Below the pieces are notes generated by a model. It was not told the DNA's origin. It saw only the letters and a list, made by a program, of their open reading frames with translations, and did no database searches. A program made the translations under genes and the position numbers. From JACKOD01 sp041591635 (GTDB lineage: Bacteria; Pseudomonadota; Gammaproteobacteria; Pseudomonadales; Oleiphilaceae): DNA of 5,384 bases. Location of the stretch: NCBI GenBank assembly GCA_041591635.1, contig JBFHRO010000223.1:1-5384 (forward strand). The letters run 5' to 3'. Positions 1 to 5,384 of this stretch are shown one piece after another (position 1 is the stretch's first letter; the number at the start of each line of letters is the position of its first letter).

Positions 1-1655
1 AGATTTTAGCCCGCCGCAGAAAAAATAATCCGCTGCTCGTTGGCGAAGCTGGTGTGGGAAAGACAGCCATCATTGAAGGGCTTGCGAAGCTCATTGTTGA
101 CGGTCAGGTTCCCGACATCATTGCGGATGCCGAGGTTTATTCGCTTGACATGGGTGCGCTTTTGGCCGGTACCAAATATCGGGGGGATTTTGAAAAGCGC
201 TTCAAAGCGTTGTTGGGCGAGTTGAAGAAACGGCCCCACGCCATTTTGTTTATTGACGAGATTCATACCATTATCGGAGCAGGCTCTGCTTCCGGTGGTG
301 TTATGGACGCATCGAATCTTCTCAAGCCATTGCTGAGTTCAGGCGGGGTGCGTTGCATCGGATCAACGACCTTTACCGAGTTTCGCGGGATTTTCGAGAA
401 AGACAGCGCATTGGCGCGGCGGTTTCAGAAGATCGACATTAATGAGCCAGACGTTGAAGCGACTTATCTCATTCTCAAGGGGTTAAAGCCGCAATTCGAA
501 AAGCACCATGACCTCAAGTATACCGACAAAGCCCTGAGGGCCGCAGCTGAGCTTGCGGAGCGTTATATTACTGATCGGCATATGCCGGACAAGGCGATAG
601 ATGTAATTGATGAAGCAGGTGCGAGTCAGCGCCTCAAGGTGACATCGAAGCGCAAGAAGGTCATTGGTGTTCAAACTATTGAAGATATAGTGGCGAAAAT
701 CGCACGAATTCCGCCGAAGAACGTCTCTACATCGGACAAGGCATTACTGAAGAATCTCGAAAGGGATTTGAAAATGGTGGTGTTCGGACAAGACAAATCC
801 ATTGATGTGCTGGCGACCGCCATCAAAATGGCTCGTGCAGGTTTGAAGTCGCCTGAAAAACCAGAGGGTGCCTTTCTGTTTGCCGGGCCAACGGGGGTCG
901 GCAAGACAGAGGTCACGCGGCAGCTGGCGAAAGTGCTGGGAGTCGAGTTATTGCGGTTTGATATGTCCGAGTACATGGAACGCCATACTGTGTCCAGGCT
1001 GATTGGTGCGCCTCCCGGGTATGTGGGATTTGATCAGGGAGGACTGCTCACTGAGGCTGTGAACAAGAACCCGCACTGCGTGTTGTTGCTGGATGAAATT
1101 GAAAAAGCTCATCCCGAAGTTTTCAATTTGCTGTTGCAGGTAATGGATCACGGTACCCTGACGGATAACAACGGACGCAAAGCGGATTTCCGCCACGTCA
1201 TTTTGGTGATGACCACCAATGCCGGTGCTGAAATGCTCAGTCGACGCTCCATCGGTTTTAGCGAGCAAGACAATACTACCGACGGAATGGAGGTAATCAA
1301 CAAGACCTTTACGCCGGAGTTTCGCAACCGGTTGGATGGTGTAATACAGTTTGGCTCGCTAACCAAAGACACAATCGGGCATGTGGTTGACAAGTTCCTT
1401 ACTGAATTGCAGGCCCAGCTGGATGACAAGCATGTGGTGCTGCATGTAGATGACAGGGTTCGAAACTGGCTGGCTGAAAATGGCTATGACGAGAAGATGG
1501 GCGCGCGTCCGATGGCCAGATTGATTCAGGACGCCATCAAAAAGCCTCTTGCCGAAGAGATACTGTTTGGGCGACTGTCTGACAATGGCGGAGAAGTTTT
1601 TGCCCGCATGGATGGAGGCAAAATCGTTTTCGAATACGAATATGCAATGGCCTGA
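1..1655 (+). CDS. clpA: ATP-dependent Clp protease ATP-binding subunit ClpA (5' end missing)
   Basis: ClpA is the hexameric AAA+ unfoldase of the cytoplasmic ClpAP protease. It takes N-degron substrates from ClpS, unfolds them and threads them into ClpP. The reading frame is open from base 3 to the TGA at 1653-1655, giving 550 visible residues (numbered from base 3). D1 shows Walker A GEAGVGKT (14-21), pore loop KYRG (58-61), Walker B with D85-E86 and an arginine pair at 139-140. D2 shows Walker A GPTGVGKT (295-302), pore loop GYVG (339-342), Walker B with D364-E365, sensor 1 TTNA and sensor 2 GARPMAR (500-506). The tripeptide IGF at 417-419 is the ClpP-docking loop (IGL in E. coli ClpA), which separates this from ClpB. 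Spacing from the first Walker A to this loop matches E. coli ClpA, so about 200 residues, including the ClpS-binding N-domain, lie beyond the left edge. No motif is damaged. clpS is expected upstream, which is inference. Confidence 0.98.
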   Translation, partial: ILARRRKNNPLLVGEAGVGKTAIIEGLAKLIVDGQVPDIIADAEVYSLDMGALLAGTKYRGDFEKRFKALLGELKKRPHAILFIDEIHTIIGAGSASGGVMDASNLLKPLLSSGGVRCIGSTTFTEFRGIFEKDSALARRFQKIDINEPDVEATYLILKGLKPQFEKHHDLKYTDKALRAAAELAERYITDRHMPDKAIDVIDEAGASQRLKVTSKRKKVIGVQTIEDIVAKIARIPPKNVSTSDKALLKNLERDLKMVVFGQDKSIDVLATAIKMARAGLKSPEKPEGAFLFAGPTGVGKTEVTRQLAKVLGVELLRFDMSEYMERHTVSRLIGAPPGYVGFDQGGLLTEAVNKNPHCVLLLDEIEKAHPEVFNLLLQVMDHGTLTDNNGRKADFRHVILVMTTNAGAEMLSRRSIGFSEQDNTTDGMEVINKTFTPEFRNRLDGVIQFGSLTKDTIGHVVDKFLTELQAQLDDKHVVLHVDDRVRNWLAENGYDEKMGARPMARLIQDAIKKPLAEEILFGRLSDNGGEVFARMDGGKIVFEYEYAMA

Positions 1656-1675
1656 GGGCTTGTTTTCGCAAACAC

Positions 1676-1713
1676 AAAAACCTGTCGATTCGCAAAGAAA
1701 AGACAGGTTTTTT
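1676..1713. terminator. Bidirectional rho-independent terminator between clpA and infA
   Basis: An 11-bp perfect inverted repeat, AAAAACCTGTC (1676-1686) and GACAGGTTTTT (1702-1712), encloses a 15-base loop. On the plus strand the stem runs into six T residues (1708-1713), 20 bases after the clpA stop. On the minus strand the other arm gives five T residues, about 60 bases after the infA stop. The A-tract/T-tract symmetry suits termination of both convergent genes. The six-pair CCTGTC/GACAGG core is only moderately GC-rich, so efficiency is unknown. Confidence 0.88.
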
Positions 1714-1772
1714 ATGTGAAGCCGATATGCGACAACTGAGGCGGGATGTCGTTGCGTCGAGAGAAACTGGGG

Positions 1773-1991
1773 TTAGCGAGCTCGGTAGGTTATACGACCC
1801 TTGCTCAAGTCGTAAGGCGTGAGTTCAACTTTTACCTTGTCGCCTGTAAGAATTCTGATGTAGTTTTTACGCATTTTCCCGGAAATATGCGCCGTAACCA
1901 CGTGTCCGTTTTCCAGTTCAACACGAAACATGGTGTTGGGAAGGGTGTCGATGATAGTGCCTTCCATTTCGATGACATCTTCTTTTGACAT
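1773..1991 (-). CDS. infA: Translation initiation factor IF-1
   Basis: IF-1 binds the ribosomal A site on the 30S subunit and assists IF-2 and IF-3 during initiation. The protein is 72 residues, the same length as E. coli IF-1, and forms a single S1-like OB fold. It starts MSKEDVIEMEGTI and carries the family core LENGHVVTAHISGKMRKNY near residues 26-44, ending in TPYDLSKGRITYRAR. The start is ATG at 1991-1989 and the stop is TAA. A GAGGT ribosome site lies 10 bases upstream (2002-2006), a slightly long spacing. The gene is convergent with clpA and shares the terminator at 1676-1713. It lies 137 bases downstream of bpt in the same direction, with room for its own promoter. No tRNA gene separates it from clpA, unlike E. 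coli where serW lies between them. Confidence 0.99.
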   Translation of the reverse strand: MSKEDVIEMEGTIIDTLPNTMFRVELENGHVVTAHISGKMRKNYIRILTGDKVKVELTPYDLSKGRITYRAR

Positions 1992-2001
1992 TCAGTTGTT
2001 T

Positions 2002-2006
2002 ACCTC
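2002..2006 (-). promoter_or_regulatory. infA ribosome binding site
   Basis: The minus strand reads GAGGT here, ten bases before the infA ATG (1991). It is the only Shine-Dalgarno-like match close to that start and supports the 72-residue protein. Confidence 0.6.
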
Positions 2007-2053
2007 GAAGGATTGCGATTTCGCTTGGCATTACTAACCCCGCAATTCCAGCG

Positions 2054-2081
2054 AGGATAGTTGGTGTTTGAAAAAGCGCAA
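2054..2081 (-). promoter_or_regulatory. Candidate sigma-70 promoter for infA (proximal)
   Basis: A second possible pair on the minus strand is TTGCGC (2081-2076) and TATCCT (2059-2054) with 16 bases between them. It matches consensus at three and four of six positions. Its start point would be near 2047, about 55 bases before infA. It overlaps the distal candidate by one base. It is weaker than the distal candidate and is listed because E. coli infA is known to have two promoters. Confidence 0.22.
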
Positions 2082-2109
2082 TTTTGCCTGAATATTTACC
2101 TATTAGCAA
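2081..2109 (-). promoter_or_regulatory. Candidate sigma-70 promoter for infA (distal)
   Basis: The minus strand carries TTGCTA (2109-2104) and CAAAAT (2086-2081) separated by 17 bases. Each hexamer matches the sigma-70 consensus at four of six positions. Transcription would start near 2075 and give an infA leader of roughly 80 bases. The surrounding gap is distinctly AT-rich compared with the genes. This is a consensus match by eye only, and chance matches in AT-rich DNA are common. Confidence 0.35.
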
Positions 2110-2128
2110 AAAATTAAGAACCTTTAAT

Positions 2129-2860
2129 CTATTTATTTCCGAAGTGATCAGCTACGGTCACTAATTGCCAGCCTTCCTCGGCGAGTTGTTCCAAAGGGCG
2201 AAACCGGCTTTTGTAGCGCATTTTGGCGCAAGCGGCTATCCAGTAACCCAGGTAAACAAAATCAAGGCCCATGCGTTTTGCGTGCGCTACCTGCCAGAGT
2301 ACCGCCAGGGTGCCAAGATTGAGGTGCCGACAGTCAGGATCGTAAAACGTGTAGACGGCAGAGAGGGCATTCGTCAATTCATCCACCACGGCAACCGCTA
2401 CCAGGCGGTCGCTTTGATGGAACTCGACAAAAAAGGTGTTTTCACTGCACTGAATAATAAAGGACTCGTATTGGTCAGGCGTTGCCGGGTACATGTCGCC
2501 GTCACCATGCTGACAGTTAATGTACTTCTCGTATAGCTGATAGTGTTTTTTGTCGAATCCAACCGGCTTGATATGGGTCGTCAAGCGGCTGGCTTTTTGC
2601 AGTGCTCTTGTTTGACTGCGGTTTGGTGCGAAGGTTGCCACCGGTATGCGCACAGGAATACAGGCATTACAGCGGGCACAGTGTGGCTTGTAATAGTTTG
2701 CACCGCTGCGCCTGAAGCCCAGCATCGCAAGTTGTGAATAAGTGTGTTGATCAATGTGAGTGCTTGGGTCAACAAACAAAGTGGTTGCAAAAGCACCCTC
2801 AATGTAGCTGCACAAATGCTCTGGCGTGGTAAAGAGTTTTAATGACTGAAGTTTTGGCAT
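2129..2860 (-). CDS. bpt: Aspartate/glutamate leucyltransferase Bpt (ATE1 family)
   Basis: Bpt transfers leucine from Leu-tRNA to proteins with an N-terminal Asp or Glu (EC 2.3.2.29), making an N-degron for ClpS/ClpAP in the cytoplasm. The 243-residue product has the two-part ATE layout. The N-terminal part carries CSY (17-19), ATTLFVDP (25-32), GFRRSG (48-53) and a cysteine cluster CARCNAC (61-67), then NRSQ (80-83). The C-terminal GNAT-like part carries DELTNALSAVYTFYDPD (160-176), YLGYWI (203-208) and the hallmark KMRYKSRFRPLE (213-224). Length is typical of bacterial members. The start is ATG at 2860 and the stop is TAG. The start lies three bases after the aat stop and has no clear Shine-Dalgarno sequence, so translational coupling to aat is likely. 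Older annotations call this family arginyl-tRNA-protein transferase (ate). The leucyl specificity is inferred from the bacterial subfamily, not read from the sequence. Confidence 0.96.
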   Translation of the reverse strand: MPKLQSLKLFTTPEHLCSYIEGAFATTLFVDPSTHIDQHTYSQLAMLGFRRSGANYYKPHCARCNACIPVRIPVATFAPNRSQTRALQKASRLTTHIKPVGFDKKHYQLYEKYINCQHGDGDMYPATPDQYESFIIQCSENTFFVEFHQSDRLVAVAVVDELTNALSAVYTFYDPDCRHLNLGTLAVLWQVAHAKRMGLDFVYLGYWIAACAKMRYKSRFRPLEQLAEEGWQLVTVADHFGNK

Positions 2861-2863
2861 GAT

Positions 2864-3589
2864 TCAGGTGGCGGACAGGTTGGTGATGCTGGCGTCGGGC
2901 TGAGCACATTGCCAAGCTCGTGGGTCAACACCGGTGCCAATGTTCTCGGCAAGGAGGGCAAGAAAAGCTTCTCGTGCAACCGGCTTGGCGCCCAGGGTAA
3001 GCAGATGCGGATTGGGTACCTGGCAGTCAAGAAAACGATACCGCCACGCCTCCAACTGCCTCATTAGAACAATAATGGCAGCCTTTGAGGCATTGGTGTG
3101 CAGAGAAAACATGGACTCCCCAAAAAAACACCCACCCATAGCTAAACCATAGATGCCACCGGCAAGATCGCCGTTGCGCCAGACCTCAAGAGACTTGGCA
3201 TAACCCAAATCATGCAATATGCCATAGGCGTTCTGCATCTCCTGGGTAATCCAGGTGCCTGTGGCTTGGCGAGTTGAAGCGCACAGCGCAATAACATCCC
3301 TAAAGCAGGTGTTGATGGTGAAAGAAAACTCTCCTCGCTTGAGTACCCGTTTCATGCTGCGTGAAACGTGGAGGTTTTCGGGAAAGAGGACACAGCGGGG
3401 ATCAGGTGACCACCAGAGAATGGGTTGATGCTCATTAAACCAGGGAAAAATACCCTGCCGATAAGCGCTCAGGAGCCGTTCGTGATTCAGGTCGCCACCG
3501 ATGGCAAGCAGTCCATTGGGTTCATCCAGGGCACAAGCTGGATCAGGAAAAAAGGAACTGGTGTTGTTAAGGTAATGAACCGTTTTCAT
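2864..3589 (-). CDS. aat: Leucyl/phenylalanyl-tRNA--protein transferase
   Basis: Aat transfers Leu or Phe from charged tRNA to proteins starting with Arg or Lys (EC 2.3.2.6), producing a primary N-degron for ClpS/ClpAP. From the ATG at 3589 it is 241 residues (E. coli 234). Family motifs in order are EPNGLLAIGGDL (23-34), QGIFPWF (45-51), LWWSPDPR (58-65), SRSMKR (76-81), GTWIT (111-115), GESMFS (157-162), NASKAA (166-171) and FLDCQVPNPH (186-195). E158 and Q190 correspond to E156 and Q188, implicated in catalysis in E. coli Aat. The TGA stop is at 2866-2864, three bases before bpt. The start is uncertain: an in-frame TTG at 3607 adds six residues and has AGGG six bases upstream (3614-3617), whereas the ATG has no Shine-Dalgarno match but aligns with the E. 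coli N-terminus. The kinase gene ends 48 bases before the TTG on the same strand with no terminator between. Confidence 0.97.
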   Translation of the reverse strand: MKTVHYLNNTSSFFPDPACALDEPNGLLAIGGDLNHERLLSAYRQGIFPWFNEHQPILWWSPDPRCVLFPENLHVSRSMKRVLKRGEFSFTINTCFRDVIALCASTRQATGTWITQEMQNAYGILHDLGYAKSLEVWRNGDLAGGIYGLAMGGCFFGESMFSLHTNASKAAIIVLMRQLEAWRYRFLDCQVPNPHLLTLGAKPVAREAFLALLAENIGTGVDPRAWQCAQPDASITNLSAT

Positions 3590-3607
3590 AATCGGGTGGT
3601 TAGACAA

Positions 3608-3655
3608 GCGCTACCCTAACAATGGTTTTGACATGGTTTCTGGCCACCTGGGTAT
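3608..3655 (-). other. Short kinase-aat intergenic gap without terminator
   Basis: I find no hairpin followed by a T-run in these 48 bases on the minus strand, and no convincing promoter hexamer pair. Read-through from the kinase gene into aat is therefore possible. A promoter inside the kinase coding region cannot be excluded by eye. Confidence 0.4.
3614..3617 (-). promoter_or_regulatory. Possible Shine-Dalgarno site favouring the TTG start of aat
   Basis: The minus strand reads AGGG six bases before TTG at 3607-3605. The spacing suits that codon but is 24 bases from the ATG at 3589, too far to serve it. It is therefore the main evidence for the longer, 247-residue Aat. Confidence 0.35.
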
Positions 3656-5384
3656 CTAAACGCATTGCGCAGGCTGGCAGAAAACACGTTCAAGCACTTC
3701 ATAAAGAGTTTCTTTCTTTAATGGTTTGGTCAAATACTCGGTCATTCCTGCCGCATGAGCAAGTGCAATGTGATCACCTGTCGCATGGGCCGAAACCCCT
3801 ACGATAACCGGCGCCATGTCACCTTTTTCGGCGATGATGGTTCGGGTGGCTTCAAGTCCATCCATCTCGGGCATTTGAACATCCATCAAGATCAGATCGT
3901 ACTGCTTTTTGCGCACAGCCAGTACGGCTTCGAGTCCGTTTTTTGCCATGTCCGCCTGCATTCCCGCCTGCTTGAGCATACGCATGATAATCATCATGTT
4001 TACTTCGTTGTCTTCGGCCACCAGCACCTGAATATTGTTAAAGTGGCGATCGCTGGCTGTGACCGCGGTCGGGGAACTCTCTATGACAGGCCCCAGCAGT
4101 GTTTTGACCGCCGAGGTTGTCAGCGGCTTGCAGAGCGTATTTAAGACTCTGTTTTCCAACGCCGGGATCGTCTCGCCAATCCAGTGCAGCCATATCATCA
4201 TCACGTTGGCATGGATCAGGTGACTGGCTCGATGGAGCGCATCCAAACCATAGGTGCTGTCGATGATCAGCGCTCGGACGTCTTGGTTGGCCCTGTCTGT
4301 CAGGTTCTCCAGCGCCGTGACTTGCTGCACCGCAATGCCAAAAGGATTAAGGATTTGATTGAACTGTCTGACCAGTGGTACGAACTGAGTCAGTATTGCA
4401 ATTTTTTGCGGGACGCCATATCGGATGGGCAGGGCAACTTGGGGGTGATCAGGATCCGTCGCAACAATGGCCGTCAAGCTAAGACAGAACAGGGATCCTT
4501 CCGGGCTTGAGCGCTCAAGCCATAGCCTGCCATCCATAAGCTTGCACAGGTCTTTCGCCAAAGTCAGGCCCAGACCCGCGCCTTCAAAGCGTCTTGTGGC
4601 TGAAGTATCTGCTTGAACAAAAGCTTCAAACACGGTGGCTTGAAACTGTTCAGGAATACCCATCCCGGTGTCTTCCACCTCAATGGTGAGCGTGTCTTCC
4701 GCCCAGGCAACTCGCACCTGAACGCCACCGGCCTGAGTATATTTGATGGCATTGCTGATGAGATTGCCCAGTATTTGCCACAAGCGCTCCGGATCGGTGT
4801 GAATGCATGCCGGTACGCTGGCACTAATGTCAACCGCCAGTTCAAGCCGTTGCTTGGCCATGGGGATCGAGAAAATAGGGATATGCTGATCAAGCCAGTG
4901 ACGCACGTTGATGGGCTTGTAAGCAAACTCGACTTTGCCAGACTCAATGCTCGCAACATCAATGACATGGTGAATAGTCTCAAGTAATGCTTGGCCACAA
5001 ATCTGAATTCGCTGTGCAAGCTCTTGCTGGGATGCATCAAGGCGGGTGTCAAGCAACAGGTCTGTCATGCCATTTATCCCGTTCAGAGGGGTGCGCATTT
5101 CATGGCTGATATTGGCCAGAAAGCGGCTTTTGCTCTCGTTGGCAACACGTGCCCGTTCAGTCGCTGCACGTAACCTGACTTCTACCCGCGAGCGCTCGGT
5201 AATGTCAGCCTGCAATTCAGCGTTCAGGCGTGCGAGATCCATGTTGGCGCTTGCCAGTGCTCTGCGCATGGTCAATCCGATGGGGCCGGTGAATACGAGC
5301 AACATGAAAGCCGCACCTATCACCCAAGGTAGCTGGTTCCACATGGCAGCGTTGACATTACTGATATCGACATCGGCACCGGCA
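3656..5384 (-). CDS. Membrane-bound hybrid sensor histidine kinase with two receiver domains (5' end missing)
   Basis: This is a two-component hybrid kinase at the inner membrane; its signal and partner are unknown. The frame is open to the right edge, and the first Met in view (codon 5344-5342, residue 1 here) is probably internal because 13 open codons precede it. Domains in order: a transmembrane helix (about 5-26) followed by RR, placing the rest in the cytoplasm; a helical linker (27-70); HisKA with FLANISHEMRTPLNG and phospho-acceptor H81; and HATPase with N198, DTGMG (225-229) and GAGLGL (255-260). A receiver-like segment (about 313-420) keeps an aspartate at 362 (LIID) and KP at 406-407 but lacks the acidic pair. 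A complete receiver (438-556) has E444-D445, phospho-acceptor D488 in LMDVQMPEMDG, S518 and K540-P541. No HPt follows, and the TAG stop comes soon after. The general plan resembles BarA/GacS-type kinases, but the assignment to any named system is not supportable. aat follows on the same strand. Confidence 0.95.
   Translation of the reverse strand, partial: AGADVDISNVNAAMWNQLPWVIGAAFMLLVFTGPIGLTMRRALASANMDLARLNAELQADITERSRVEVRLRAATERARVANESKSRFLANISHEMRTPLNGINGMTDLLLDTRLDASQQELAQRIQICGQALLETIHHVIDVASIESGKVEFAYKPINVRHWLDQHIPIFSIPMAKQRLELAVDISASVPACIHTDPERLWQILGNLISNAIKYTQAGGVQVRVAWAEDTLTIEVEDTGMGIPEQFQATVFEAFVQADTSATRRFEGAGLGLTLAKDLCKLMDGRLWLERSSPEGSLFCLSLTAIVATDPDHPQVALPIRYGVPQKIAILTQFVPLVRQFNQILNPFGIAVQQVTALENLTDRANQDVRALIIDSTYGLDALHRASHLIHANVMMIWLHWIGETIPALENRVLNTLCKPLTTSAVKTLLGPVIESSPTAVTASDRHFNNIQVLVAEDNEVNMMIIMRMLKQAGMQADMAKNGLEAVLAVRKKQYDLILMDVQMPEMDGLEATRTIIAEKGDMAPVIVGVSAHATGDHIALAHAAGMTEYLTKPLKKETLYEVLERVFCQPAQCV

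Noticed and set aside
1..1655. ClpB instead of ClpA
   Set aside because: The IGF ClpP-docking loop is present, there is no long middle coiled-coil domain between D1 and D2, and residues follow E. coli ClpA throughout.
1656..1772. tRNA gene expected by analogy with serW between clpA and infA in E. coli
   Set aside because: The gap has no T-loop GTTCRANYC motif and no cloverleaf arms, and most of it is taken by the terminator.
1746..1988. 80-codon plus-strand frame over infA
   Set aside because: It is the complement of the highly conserved infA coding sequence.
2108..2127. Possible terminator after bpt: TTAAAGGTTCTTAA followed by six T on the minus strand
   Set aside because: Only four A-T pairs (TTAA/TTAA) form the stem, with no G-C pairs, so a stable hairpin is unlikely.
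2165..2536. 123-codon open frame on the plus strand opposite bpt
   Set aside because: It lies wholly inside bpt, whose protein has clear family motifs. The plus-strand translation shows no recognisable domain and no credible ribosome site.
4184..4510. 108-codon plus-strand frame opposite the kinase
   Set aside because: It overlaps the receiver-like and ATPase regions of the kinase. The kinase frame explains the codon pattern, and the plus-strand product resembles no family I know.
4480..4510. Possible damaged ATPase G2 box in the kinase (EGAGLGL in place of the common GGTGLGL)
   Set aside because: The key glycines are kept and this variant is within normal family range, so loss of ATP binding is not indicated.

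Overview
The window looks like chromosomal core sequence from a gammaproteobacterium. The visible ClpA and IF-1 proteins are very close to what I remember of their E. coli counterparts. The gene set clpA / infA / bpt / aat matches the order I recall around this locus in Pseudomonas. E. coli instead has a serine tRNA (serW) between clpA and infA and lacks bpt. I cannot name the genus.

Layout: bases 1-1655 (+) hold the 3' three-quarters of clpA, cut by the left edge. Bases 1656-1772 are a short convergent gap with one strong hairpin that can terminate transcription from both sides. All remaining genes lie on the minus strand. Read in transcription order from the right edge they are: a membrane-anchored hybrid sensor histidine kinase cut by the right edge (5384-3656), aat (3589-2864), bpt (2860-2129), a 137-base gap with probable infA promoters, and infA (1991-1773).

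How the genes fit together: Aat and Bpt add leucine (or phenylalanine) to proteins starting with Arg/Lys (Aat) or Asp/Glu (Bpt). This creates primary N-degrons that the adaptor ClpS hands to ClpAP. Three components of the bacterial N-degron pathway therefore lie within about 3.6 kb, and clpS is expected just upstream of clpA, beyond the left edge. aat and bpt are three bases apart and probably translationally coupled. infA is a translation housekeeping gene with its own leader. The hybrid kinase is the least typical member. It has a transmembrane segment, a kinase core, a degenerate receiver and an intact receiver, but no HPt domain, and it sits 48 bases (66 to the ATG) upstream of aat with no visible terminator between them.

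I see no mobile element, CRISPR array, tRNA or rRNA. I do not find a convincing undescribed system. The kinase placement and the shared terminator are the points most worth a second look.
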